Both the position numbers and the translations under genes were made by a program. 9,206 nucleotides of DNA from Actinomycetes bacterium (lineage in GTDB: Bacteria > Actinomycetota > Actinomycetes > Actinomycetales > Cellulomonadaceae): positions 1-9,206 of the forward strand of contig JAFABT010000087.1 of the NCBI GenBank assembly GCA_023425905.1, given 5' to 3'. This document shows, piece after piece, positions 1 through 7,074 of the stretch. Below the pieces are notes generated by a model, which had not been told where the DNA came from, ran no database searches, and saw only the letters and a program-made list of their open reading frames with translations. The first letter of the stretch is position 1, and each line of letters opens with the position of its first letter.

Positions 1-2472
1 CGCATCGTTCGCGCGGGCGGGCTCGACGTAGGGGGTGACGATCTCGAGGAGCCGGGCGAGCGCCGTCGGGGCACGCTCGGCGCTGAGCGCCCACTCGAGC
101 ACCTCCCACGCCGCTGGCCACACCCACCGCGCGAGGCCCTCGTCGAGCGCGAGCTCCCACGTGGCGCACACCTGAGCGAGCGAGAGTCGCAGCCCGGCGT
201 TCATCTGGCCGAAGACCACCGTCGGCAGTGTGGTGACCAGGTCGATCGTCTCGGCCGCGAGCGCAGCCGAGTCGAGGCTGCCCCTGCGTGCAAGCTCCGT
301 GTATGCCTCCACGGTGAGCGCACGGCACTCGTCGTCCGTCGTGCCGGACAACCGCGCGAGCAGGCGGTGGACGCCACGGCCCGGAGCACGACGCACACGG
401 GCGATCTCTCGCGCGTGCCGCACGTGCCCCGGCGTCGTGGGTGCGCCAGCAGTCTCGAAGAGGACTGCGGCGTGATCTGCGGCATAGGGGACGACGCCCA
501 GAAGATCGCGCACGTTCGCCGACTCGTTGAGGTGAAGCCGGGTGTTCAGGACCAGGAGGCCGCTATGTGGCCGGCACAGGACGCTCACCGGGTCGAGGTC
601 GGCGAGTGCAGCCGGGAGCGGGAGCACGCAGGCATCCATGCAGACCTGGTACTCCCGCTGCACGGGCTCGCGGACCGGGAACCCGCCCCCGGCCACCCAC
701 TGCGCGACGACGTCGAGAGTGCGAAGGCGTTCGCCCGCCGGGGCGACGACCTCGGGCATGCCGTCCGCGAACTCTGCAAGGTCGACCTCACCGTCGAGGT
801 CGAGCCGGAACAGCGCCTGAACGAGATCGAAGGGCCCGACGGTGTCGGCCCGTCGACGGAGCCGGCGCGCGAGCTCGCTCGCGCTGAGGGTCCCGTCGAC
901 CCGGTCCGGGGTGCTGAGCAGCTCCGGGATCGTGCCGAGGCCCTCGAGGATCTCCGCGACCAGTGCCGACGTGAACTCGCTGTGCGCCATCAGCTGTTGC
1001 CAGGACGACCATTCCGGCCTCCCGGTCGGGGCGATGGCCTCCCGGACCTCGTGGCGCACCCGGAGGAGACCCTCACCGTCGATCGGAGCCCAGGTACGGA
1101 CGTGCTCACGGAACCCGTCGAGGTCCTCGTACGCGAGGCGCATGACGACGTCGAGCCATGCGGCGACGCACGTGCGGGAGCGGGTCGCGGTGCGCGCCTC
1201 CGAGAGGAGTGCGTCGAGGCTCGCGAACGTCGCGGGAAGCGGGGCGAGCTCCTCCTCCGGCGCGGTCCCGCGCACCGTCACGCCCTGCCAGCTCCGCGGC
1301 TGCCTGGGTGTGCGGTCGAGTGCCCCCTCCCCTGCCCCGCGACGATCGAGCGCTTCGCGGGCACGCCGCGCTAGCGCGATGTCGCTGTCGCGTGCGGCGA
1401 GTCGAAGGAGTTCGTCGACGACGGGCGATGCGGGCAGGGCGCACAGGTGCGTGACGAGGCGACTCCGGTGCACCTTCTCCGTGCGCGCGAGGACCGTCGT
1501 CGCGACGGCGTCGAGGACGTCGTCAGCGAGCGGCAGGTCGAGCATGAGCGGCAGCAGAAGACGCACGACCGAGCTGTGCCCCGTCGCGAGCGCGCCGGCC
1601 ACGTCGAGCTCCCGGCCGACGAGGTCCTCCGCGCGCAACGACAGGCCCGTGAGGATGTCGACGATCAGACGCTGAGTCGCAGGCGGGTCGGACCGGGAGA
1701 GCGCGTCGAAGGACGCGGCCACGAGAGGACGCCGGGCGACTCGTCCCGCGGCGACAAGACCGGGGAGCGCCACAGCCATGGCCCACTCGCCCGTGCCGAC
1801 CTGGCCCAGGCCCTGGCCGAACGCGGGCGTCCGGACGAGGGCGCAGAGCACGTCGTCGAGGCGCGGGGTGTGCCGCATGTAGTCAGCGAGGCTCCTGGCC
1901 TCCCCTCCCCAGACCGCGTGCACAGAGGTGCCGGGCCACCTCTCGTCCGCATGAGGACCGCCCCGCAGCGTGAGCTCGAAGGCGCGGAAGCTGGCAGCGC
2001 CGAGCCAGCCGAGAGGGAACTTGCCCGGGTCGATGGACATGTCCCCGCCCAAGACGACCGCGGAGACGGCGACGGCAATGGCGTCGTTCCGCTGGGCATT
2101 CGCGGGCAGTTCGGTGGCAAGCAGGACGCGGGCGAGGGACCGCCCGACATCGGGCTGACGCCGCGCGAGGACACGCTCGGCCACGAGCGCTTCCGTGAAG
2201 CCGAAAGCCGTGAGGCCCCGGACGAGGGCCTGGCCGTGGGACTCCAGATCGACCCCGGAGTCCTCGAAGACGAGAGCGAGCATGACGTCCACCGTGGGCG
2301 CCATGAACTGCGGGTCGCGCGCGAGCGCACGGCGCCGGGCCAGGGCGCGGAGCTCGGAACGGTAGGCGGGGGCAAGGCGGGCACGCTCGACGTCGTCGAC
2401 GTCCTTGGCCCAGGCATAGATGGTCCGCCAGTCGGACGCGTCGACGGCCGCGTGCAGTTCGGTCTCGTTCAC
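1..2472 (-). CDS. DUF6493-like large helical protein, C-terminus cut by window edge
   Basis: The minus-strand frame is open for 824 codons from a GTG at 2472 to base 1, with no stop, so the C-terminus lies outside the window. The protein begins MNETELHAAVDASDWRTIYA and is almost wholly helix-forming, rich in Leu, Ala, Arg and Asp, like a HEAT-type repeat solenoid. I see no catalytic motif, signal peptide or membrane segment, so it is probably cytoplasmic. The opening (xxDWRxIxAW), a middle part with an RRRADTVGPFDLVQALFRL stretch, and a late segment near residues 725-800 (ARRGSLDSAALAAE) resemble actinobacterial DUF6493 proteins, which are usually 800-1000 residues and of unknown function. 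That match is from memory. No strong ribosome site precedes 2472. An in-frame GTG at 2517 would add 15 residues, but the family-like start favours 2472. It follows the aldo/keto reductase in the same direction by 122 bases containing a tandem repeat. Confidence 0.72.
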   Translation of the reverse strand, partial: MNETELHAAVDASDWRTIYAWAKDVDDVERARLAPAYRSELRALARRRALARDPQFMAPTVDVMLALVFEDSGVDLESHGQALVRGLTAFGFTEALVAERVLARRQPDVGRSLARVLLATELPANAQRNDAIAVAVSAVVLGGDMSIDPGKFPLGWLGAASFRAFELTLRGGPHADERWPGTSVHAVWGGEARSLADYMRHTPRLDDVLCALVRTPAFGQGLGQVGTGEWAMAVALPGLVAAGRVARRPLVAASFDALSRSDPPATQRLIVDILTGLSLRAEDLVGRELDVAGALATGHSSVVRLLLPLMLDLPLADDVLDAVATTVLARTEKVHRSRLVTHLCALPASPVVDELLRLAARDSDIALARRAREALDRRGAGEGALDRTPRQPRSWQGVTVRGTAPEEELAPLPATFASLDALLSEARTATRSRTCVAAWLDVVMRLAYEDLDGFREHVRTWAPIDGEGLLRVRHEVREAIAPTGRPEWSSWQQLMAHSEFTSALVAEILEGLGTIPELLSTPDRVDGTLSASELARRLRRRADTVGPFDLVQALFRLDLDGEVDLAEFADGMPEVVAPAGERLRTLDVVAQWVAGGGFPVREPVQREYQVCMDACVLPLPAALADLDPVSVLCRPHSGLLVLNTRLHLNESANVRDLLGVVPYAADHAAVLFETAGAPTTPGHVRHAREIARVRRAPGRGVHRLLARLSGTTDDECRALTVEAYTELARRGSLDSAALAAETIDLVTTLPTVVFGQMNAGLRLSLAQVCATWELALDEGLARWVWPAAWEVLEWALSAERAPTALARLLEIVTPYVEPARANDA

Positions 2473-2516
2473 GTCGTGACCGTAACGAGAAGTCCGCCCG
2501 AACGGGCCGCTTCGCA

Positions 2517-2594
2517 CCCGCGTTCTCGCGAACCGGTCCCGCGAGTTCGCGAGCGGGACCCGCGGGTTCGCGAGCCGGACCCGCGTTCTCGGGG
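2517..2594. repeat. 21-bp GC-rich tandem repeat array, about 3.7 units
   Basis: CCCGCG recurs at 2517, 2538, 2559 and 2580, exactly 21 bases apart. The palindrome TCGCGA recurs at 2526, 2547 and 2568, also exactly 21 apart; the fourth unit has TCGGGG instead. Units differ in the three bases between these cores and in the six that follow. Two copies of GTTCGCGAG (2545-2553, 2566-2574) and one inverted copy, CTCGCGAAC (2525-2533), allow a 9-bp stem. A competing 8-bp stem joins GGTCCCGC (2535-2542) to GCGGGACC (2553-2560). The array fills the gap between the reductase stop codon and the DUF6493-like gene. It could be a protein-binding array, an mRNA-processing or termination structure, or a dispersed genomic repeat. 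Confidence 0.9.
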
Positions 2595-3410
2595 TTAGTC
2601 CTCGGTGATGGCGTCGAGGGCGGCCATGTGGGCGTCGGAGAGGGTGAAGTCGACGTCGGCGTTCTCGGTCATGCGGGACGGGGTCGTCGTCTTGGGCAGG
2701 GACACGGCGCCCCGCTGCAGCGTGTAGCGGATGCAGACCTGTGCGACCGTCCGGCCGACCTCCTTGGCGATCTCGGCGAGGCGCGGGTCGTCGAGGATCC
2801 GGCCCGTCGCGAGCGGCGAGTACGCCTCGACGACGATGCCGTGCTCGGCGCAGTAGCGGGACAGCTCGGCCTGGTTGTGCCCGACGTGCAGCCGGACCTG
2901 GTTGACCTGCGGCGTCACGGTCGACACGGCGACGAGCGAGTCGATGTCCGTGGCCGAGAAGTTCGACACGCCGATCGACCGCACCCGCCCGGCCGCGTAG
3001 AACTCCTCGAAGGCCCGCCACACCTCGGCGTTGCCCGCCGCGTGGTCGGTGCCGATCGCGTCCCACGGCCACGGGGCGTGGATGAGCCAGAGGTCGAGGA
3101 CGTCGACGCCGAGCTTCTCGAGCGACTCCTCGAAGCACGTGACGGCCGTCACGTAGTCCTTGACCTCGGCCGGCAGCTTGGTCGTGAGGAAGACGTCCTC
3201 ACGCGGAACGCCCGAGTCGCGCAGCGCCCGGCCGACCGACGCCTCGTTGCCGTAGGCGCGCGCCGTGTCGATGTGCCGGTACCCCGCGGCGAGGGCCGCC
3301 GTCACCGCGTCGTACGTCGCCTCACCGTCCGGCACCTGCCAGGTGCCGAAGCCGAGCAGCGGGACCTCGACGTCGTTGACGAGCCTGGCGGTGTCGGTGA
3401 GGGCGGACAT
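2595..3410 (-). CDS. aldo/keto reductase, 2,5-diketogluconate reductase type
   Basis: This 271-residue cytoplasmic NADPH-dependent oxidoreductase should reduce aldehydes or ketones to alcohols; the natural substrate cannot be read from sequence. The (beta/alpha)8-barrel family signatures are all present. LLGFGTWQV lies near residue 18. The catalytic tetrad is Asp48 and Tyr53 (in GYRHIDTARAYGNE), Lys78 (TTKLP) and His111 (LWLIHAPWPW). SIGVSNF is at 145-151, EAYSPLA at 195-201, and the cofactor phosphate-binding LPKTTTPSRMTEN at 238-250. The length matches the bacterial AKR family (about 270-290). The ATG at 3408-3410 is preceded by AGGAG at a good distance, so a longer open frame reaching 3878 is not used. 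The gene lies 59 bases after the lipoprotein stop, so read-through from that unit is possible. A tandem repeat follows directly after its TAA. Confidence 0.95.
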   Translation of the reverse strand: MSALTDTARLVNDVEVPLLGFGTWQVPDGEATYDAVTAALAAGYRHIDTARAYGNEASVGRALRDSGVPREDVFLTTKLPAEVKDYVTAVTCFEESLEKLGVDVLDLWLIHAPWPWDAIGTDHAAGNAEVWRAFEEFYAAGRVRSIGVSNFSATDIDSLVAVSTVTPQVNQVRLHVGHNQAELSRYCAEHGIVVEAYSPLATGRILDDPRLAEIAKEVGRTVAQVCIRYTLQRGAVSLPKTTTPSRMTENADVDFTLSDAHMAALDAITED

Positions 3411-3416
3411 GTGACG

Positions 3417-3421
3417 CTCCT
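3417..3421 (-). promoter_or_regulatory. ribosome binding site of the aldo/keto reductase
   Basis: AGGAG on the minus strand lies six bases before the ATG at 3410. It fixes the start there rather than at upstream in-frame starts inside the lipoprotein gene. Confidence 0.8.
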
Positions 3422-3427
3422 GGAGGT

Positions 3428-3449
3428 GGTGGGCGACGGGCCTCCCACC
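3428..3449. terminator. possible weak hairpin terminator after the lipoprotein gene
   Basis: GGTGGG (3428-3433) and CCCACC (3444-3449) can pair around a 10-base loop, in the 59-base gap after the lipoprotein stop. The stem has only six pairs and no T tract, so it may be a weak terminator or chance. Confidence 0.25.
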
Positions 3450-3469
3450 GTACGCGCGAGCCGGGGTGT

Positions 3470-4798
3470 CTACCGGACGATGGGCGCGATGTAGCGACCG
3501 ACCTCTTCCGCGCCGTCCTCGTCCAGCACGTCGACGTCGATCCACACGAAGAAGCCGTTGTTCGCGAACACCGAGTCCGGGCGGCCCGTGTTGGCCGAGA
3601 TCCGATACAGCTTCCCGGTGGGGAGGTCGTAGACGAAGTCGCTCGCGTCGAGATCGCCGTTGCCCACCTCGAAGGTGACCAGACGATTGGTGACGATAGG
3701 TCGGGTCGCCCGCCCGTCGAGCGGGATCTCGATGACGGTCGTCACCCCGTCGTGGACGATCTCGACGGCCGACCACTCCTCGGAGGTCGCCGTCGATGCA
3801 CGCCACGCAACCGCGACGGTGTCGCCGCACGCCGCTGCCCCAGCGACATAGAGCTCGGCGGGCTCCGCAGCCCGCCACACCACCTCATCCGAGGCCGGCG
3901 CCCCGTCGGGCCCGATGACCGCCCTGCGGAGAGTGGCGGTTCCGGATCTCGGCGCCTGCGCGAGCGCCGAGTCCACATAGACGAGCGTGCGGTCGTCTGC
4001 CGAGCACAGGTCCGCGCTCGGGTACCAGCCTGCCGCCGTCTCGACGGTGTCACCGGAGCCGTCGAGCGCCGCCGACCTCACCGCGACGCCCAGCTCGTCG
4101 GCCGCGTCGGCAGCCGGAAGCACGTCTATGTCACCAGCGCGACGCACGGTCTCGGACCACAGCACCCGCTCGCCAAGGACGAGGGGACGCTCCCGCCACA
4201 GCGGGACCGCGACGTTGCGCCCGGTCCCCTGGTCGGGGATGTCAGGGGTGCTCGAGGCGACCGACCGCGGCCGGGCCGGTCCGATGGGATCGACATACAC
4301 CTCGAAGTCGGCGACATTGAGGTCGTCGACGACATTGGGGAACGCAAGCCACACAATTTCTCGCGCAGTCCCGGTGGTGTCTCCGACCCCGCCGTCAGGC
4401 TCAGCGCCCGGGCCAATCGTGAACGGGGCGACGACGTCGCGCATGTGGCCGTCTGGCGTGAACCGGCCGGTCTTCAAGTCCACCTCGGTGATGACGTCAC
4501 CGTCCGCCGTGAGATCACGTATGCCACCAGGTACGACCCGCGGCGTCCCCACGAATGGCAGGTCAACCGCGCGCGTCACGTCAATCGGCAGCTCGACGAG
4601 CCTCTCCGCACGCTCGAGCACTCCTACGCCTGGCCCGACCACGCTACTCGCTGTCGGGCCGGGTGCCGCTCCCTGCGATCCCCCCACCACGCCGGCCGGA
4701 GACGACGGCGGAGTCGCCGGCTCGCCGCCCGCAGTGCACCCCGCGAAGACCAACGTCACCCCCAGGCCGAGCGCTCCAATGTGACGTGCGCGCGCCAT
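3470..4798 (-). CDS. secreted lipoprotein with likely WD40/TolB-type beta-propeller
   Basis: The 442-residue protein starts MARARHIGALGLGVTLVFAG and continues with Cys21. A basic N-terminus, a hydrophobic stretch and FAGC form a lipobox, so the mature protein should be lipid-anchored on the outer face of the membrane. A low-complexity Pro/Ala/Gly/Ser linker (about 22-60) follows. The rest is beta-rich, with repeated short strands such as REIVWLAF, GERVLWSE, RTLVYVDSA, DTVAVAWRA and NRLVTFEVG, and near the end DFVYDLPTGKLYRIS followed by NNGFFVWID. This pattern is typical of WD40-like or TolB-like propellers, which bind partners and are rarely enzymes. The ATG at 4798 shares its A with the peptidase stop (TGATG), indicating translational coupling. 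GTG codons at 4804 and 4801 would add only two residues. The function is not known; partnership with the upstream peptidase is inference. Confidence 0.88.
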   Translation of the reverse strand: MARARHIGALGLGVTLVFAGCTAGGEPATPPSSPAGVVGGSQGAAPGPTASSVVGPGVGVLERAERLVELPIDVTRAVDLPFVGTPRVVPGGIRDLTADGDVITEVDLKTGRFTPDGHMRDVVAPFTIGPGAEPDGGVGDTTGTAREIVWLAFPNVVDDLNVADFEVYVDPIGPARPRSVASSTPDIPDQGTGRNVAVPLWRERPLVLGERVLWSETVRRAGDIDVLPAADAADELGVAVRSAALDGSGDTVETAAGWYPSADLCSADDRTLVYVDSALAQAPRSGTATLRRAVIGPDGAPASDEVVWRAAEPAELYVAGAAACGDTVAVAWRASTATSEEWSAVEIVHDGVTTVIEIPLDGRATRPIVTNRLVTFEVGNGDLDASDFVYDLPTGKLYRISANTGRPDSVFANNGFFVWIDVDVLDEDGAEEVGRYIAPIVR

Positions 4799-5808
4799 CA
4801 CCACACGATACCCCGTTCGTCGACATGGCGATTATAGAATTGATTCATTGCCTGGGAGAAGTGCGGGTCAACATTGCCCTTCTCGAGACTCCACATTGGA
4901 TCCGCGAACTTGGCCTTCATCGACCCCGAATCATAGCCTGAATAGCCGTATCCTGTAATCCAGTGCCCGCGTCCGGATGCGTGCCTGGGATTGGAATATC
5001 CGTTATAGCGAATACCATCGCGCTTTTCGAGAGTTGAAACCGCAAAGGGTTCTCGAGCTGTGATGTTATACAGAAAGGCTGTTGAAAACTTGCTTCGACC
5101 CGACGACCCCGCGAGAGTCGACTTAACATAGAAGCCGGACTTCTTACCGGATCTCCAAAGATTTAGCCCGTCGTTGTAGTTGCTCGACCAGAAGGAAGTC
5201 TTCTCGTTCGCGTCCGTATTCATATACAAGCTCCCGGCCATGACCTTCTGCCATGCGTCGCTGTTGGCGGCGCGGTGCCTGCTCGGGTTCTTGGAAGCGT
5301 CGGGATGCTTGCTCGCGTTCTTGAGGCCCTTATAGTTGAGAATCGTCACTCCCGAGGCTGGCCCACAGTAAAACCAATTGAATTGGCCCACTGAAATCAA
5401 CCCTAGGCTCGCCGCGTCGGCGGGGGGCCTGCTCGGCGCAGGAGCAGCCGCGATACCACCCTCCAGACTTGCCACCCGGACGGCATCGATAGAAGCGGCC
5501 GGAACCTCTCCGTATCGCCTAGCGTACTCAGACGCCAAAAGTTCATGCGCGCGCACCAGTGACGCCGACGCGTTTGCTGCACCAGGCCGTGAGAACCCTA
5601 ACGACTTCACCACGGGCGACTCGGTCATCGCAAGCCATGCCGCGGCGAGGGCTTCCTTGTCTACAACCTGCTGAGGTGCCTTTTCGGACCAGCCTATCGG
5701 GCGCGGGTCACCCTCGTCACCCGCGGCGGCAGGAGATGCCAGCATCCCTCCCGCGAGCCCGATCGAGAGTGCAAGACTAGTAACAACTCGGAGCCTTCTA
5801 ATGCTCAC
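4798..5808 (-). CDS. secreted C39-like (papain-fold) cysteine peptidase
   Basis: The 336-residue preproprotein begins at a GTG preceded by AGGGGG seven bases upstream. Residues 1-29 form a signal peptide (two Arg, hydrophobic core, cleavage after SPAAA). Residues 30-118 look helical and may be a propeptide, followed by a Pro/Ala linker (119-134). The C-terminal domain carries the C39-like signature: Gln142 as oxyanion residue and Cys148 in GQFNWFYCGPASG, His282 in GHWITGYGYSG, and Asp303 in FADPMWS. No ABC transporter or membrane domain is attached, unlike true bacteriocin-processing C39 proteins, so it should act outside the cell as a protease or acyl/peptidyl transferase on an unknown target. 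The catalytic half is unusually AT-rich (28 GC of 60 bases in both 4981-5040 and 5041-5100, against 42 of 60 in 2941-3000), with codons such as ATT, TAT and AGA. This suggests recent acquisition. Its stop overlaps the lipoprotein start. Confidence 0.88.
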   Translation of the reverse strand: MSIRRLRVVTSLALSIGLAGGMLASPAAAGDEGDPRPIGWSEKAPQQVVDKEALAAAWLAMTESPVVKSLGFSRPGAANASASLVRAHELLASEYARRYGEVPAASIDAVRVASLEGGIAAAPAPSRPPADAASLGLISVGQFNWFYCGPASGVTILNYKGLKNASKHPDASKNPSRHRAANSDAWQKVMAGSLYMNTDANEKTSFWSSNYNDGLNLWRSGKKSGFYVKSTLAGSSGRSKFSTAFLYNITAREPFAVSTLEKRDGIRYNGYSNPRHASGRGHWITGYGYSGYDSGSMKAKFADPMWSLEKGNVDPHFSQAMNQFYNRHVDERGIVW

Positions 5809-6258
5809 TTGGGGTCCCCCTGGCAGTCAAGATGCTTGAGCGGACGCTCAGCGCACCCCTGGAGAATATCGCGTGCTCATCGATCTCGTGGGAGTTTGTG
5901 AACATCGTTCGTCACGCCGGCTTAACTTCGGTCGTCGCGGGCTGGAAGCCGCGGACGGATCCAGACCAGTCACGCTCCCACCCGCGGTCATGCTCCGGGC
6001 TCTTCATGCTCCCGTCACACCCGCGGGGTGCCGAGGCGCCTGATTTTCACGGCGTATCGGCGCGTCAAGTCGACGCCGCGCCCACATCCCGGGCCGCCGA
6101 TCCTTGGAGTTCATGCTCTCCAACTGTTCGAGCCCCTCCGGGCTCAAGGCGGGCCGTCGTGACTATGAGGCACGCGGCGCCACAGCACTTCGGTCCGCGA
6201 GTAGTCCGAGCGCACATATTCGCCCGGCCCGCGCCAGAGGCACTGACCCAGAGGCCTG
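5809..6258. other. 450-base stretch without a convincing gene; upstream region of the peptidase operon
   Basis: Between the DUF5701 stop and the peptidase start no frame shows a recognisable protein. It should hold the peptidase promoter, but I cannot place -35 and -10 boxes with confidence. It contains repeated TCA(C/T)GCTCC elements (annotated separately), a CACCC-GCG-GGGTG inverted repeat at 6018-6030, and a perfect six-pair hairpin GAGCCC-CTCC-GGGCTC at 6130-6145. That hairpin lies about 115 bases beyond the DUF5701 stop and could terminate that unit, although no T tract follows. A short minus-strand frame ending near 6144 (EYVRSDYSRTEVLWRR) has protein-like composition but no plausible start of its own; it might be a gene remnant. 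Confidence 0.6.
5970..6012. repeat. three direct repeats of TCA(C/T)GCTCC upstream of the peptidase operon
   Basis: TCACGCTCC at 5970-5978, TCATGCTCC at 5988-5996 and TCATGCTCC at 6004-6012 lie in the same orientation at 18- and 16-base spacing. A partial fourth copy, TCATGCTC, starts at 6111. They are 160-205 bases upstream of the peptidase start. Repeats like this can be operator half-sites, but no known regulator motif was recognised. Confidence 0.5.
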
Positions 6259-6990
6259 CTAGGTTGCCGCGCAGCGCCCCGTCGCCGACGCCGCGCCGAG
6301 CCAGGTGTGCGGGTTGCGGTCCCAGCACCAGCCGAGCTTCGCGCGGCGATCCGAGATCCAGACCGCCGGCACCCGCTGGTTCGTACCTGTCCGGGAGCCC
6401 ATGAGCGACCAGCACCGGTTCGGCCGCAACCGGTCCGGGCGGACGGTCGCGAGCGCGACGCCCTCCGCGATCGTGAGTGGCGTCCGGCCGCGCTCACGGA
6501 CGGCGGCGAGCGCCTCCTCCGGCGTGACCCCGCAGAACTCGCTGCCGACGTCGATCCCCGTGAGCAGGTACGCCCGTGCGGCGGGCACCTCGACCCCCGG
6601 GACCGTGGCGTAGGTCGCGAGCTCGTCGCGGCCGATCACGCTCACCCCGAGCCGCGCCCCGCGACGCATCGCGGGGACGGCGTCGTTGACGTCGTACCCG
6701 TCCGGGTGGAGCACGAGAAGGAAGGGCACGTCGTCGTCCGGGCGCGCAGGCGGGTGCGTCCAGGTCGCCGCGTCCGCGCGGGCGAGCGCGCGCAGCGGTG
6801 CGACGAGGGCGGCGAGCGCGTCGCGGTCGAGACCCAGCAGGCCGGCGACCCCGGACTCGACGTACACGCGCACCTGCCGGTCGAGCTCGTCGACGGGAGC
6901 CGCCTCAGGGTCGAACGCCGACGACGCGGCGGAGGTCGGCGATGCGACGGTGGGGAGCAGCGGGTCGACTGTCGTGACAACGGTGGGCAT
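6259..6990 (-). CDS. DUF5701 family protein
   Basis: The 243-residue protein begins MPTVVTTVDPLLPTV and has no signal peptide or membrane segment. After a variable Ala/Pro-rich N-terminus (1-35) comes a helical region with DRQVRVYVESG near residue 40 and a PFLLVLHPDGYDVNDAVP segment. The C-terminal third carries the family's conserved blocks: GRTPLTIAEGVALATVRPD, then NRCWSLMGSRTGTNQRVPAV with WISDRRAKLGWCWDRNPHTW, ending LGAASATGR. These match actinobacterial DUF5701 proteins as I remember them; their function is unknown. The Cys, Trp and His residues of the LGWCWDRNPHTW block are the most conserved-looking and may form a functional site. The start is set by AGGAGG seven bases before the ATG. 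It lies 84 bases after the metallopeptidase gene in the same direction and may share its transcript. Confidence 0.88.
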   Translation of the reverse strand: MPTVVTTVDPLLPTVASPTSAASSAFDPEAAPVDELDRQVRVYVESGVAGLLGLDRDALAALVAPLRALARADAATWTHPPARPDDDVPFLLVLHPDGYDVNDAVPAMRRGARLGVSVIGRDELATYATVPGVEVPAARAYLLTGIDVGSEFCGVTPEEALAAVRERGRTPLTIAEGVALATVRPDRLRPNRCWSLMGSRTGTNQRVPAVWISDRRAKLGWCWDRNPHTWLGAASATGRCAAT

Positions 6991-6997
6991 CAGACGT

Positions 6998-7003
6998 CCT
7001 CCT
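6998..7003 (-). promoter_or_regulatory. ribosome binding site of the DUF5701 gene
   Basis: A perfect AGGAGG on the minus strand, seven bases before the ATG at 6990. It rules out the upstream in-frame start at 7035, which would add 15 residues. Confidence 0.9.
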
Positions 7004-7074
7004 CTTACGGCGGGCTCGGGACGGTCACCACTCAACGCGTCGCGTCACGGGCGTGTTCCGGGCGCCCGCCACCG

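Noticed and set aside
2530..2548. Possible SOS box (GAAC and GTTC arms) in the 21-bp array
   Set aside because: The arms are 11 bases apart; the actinobacterial LexA box needs GAAC-N4-GTTC. A GAAC-N3-GTTC near 5900 also has the wrong spacing.
2517..2594. CRISPR array
   Set aside because: Units are 21 bases with six-base cores and no unique spacers of about 30 bases; no cas gene is present.
1447..2598. Long plus-strand open frames across the left third (also 367-1374 and 842-1675)
   Set aside because: They are Arg/Glu/Asp- or Arg/Ser-rich mirror frames of the minus-strand DUF6493-like gene, which alone stays open for the whole 2472 bases and resembles a family.
3752..4837. Plus-strand open frames over the lipoprotein gene (361 and 265 codons)
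   Set aside because: Composition is that of an antisense shadow, while the minus frame has a lipobox and a propeller pattern.
5820..5910. Promoter for the peptidase (TATTCT near 5863 on the minus strand)
   Set aside because: No convincing -35 box lies 16-18 bases upstream, so I do not call it.
6144..6240. Protein-like minus-strand tail (EYVRSDYSRTEVLWRR)
   Set aside because: Its open frame begins only inside the DUF5701 gene, has no plausible start, and matches no family I know; at most a remnant.
5832..6404. 190-codon plus-strand frame in the gap upstream of the peptidase
   Set aside because: Pro/Arg/Ser-rich with no domain, no ribosome site, and running into the antisense of DUF5701.
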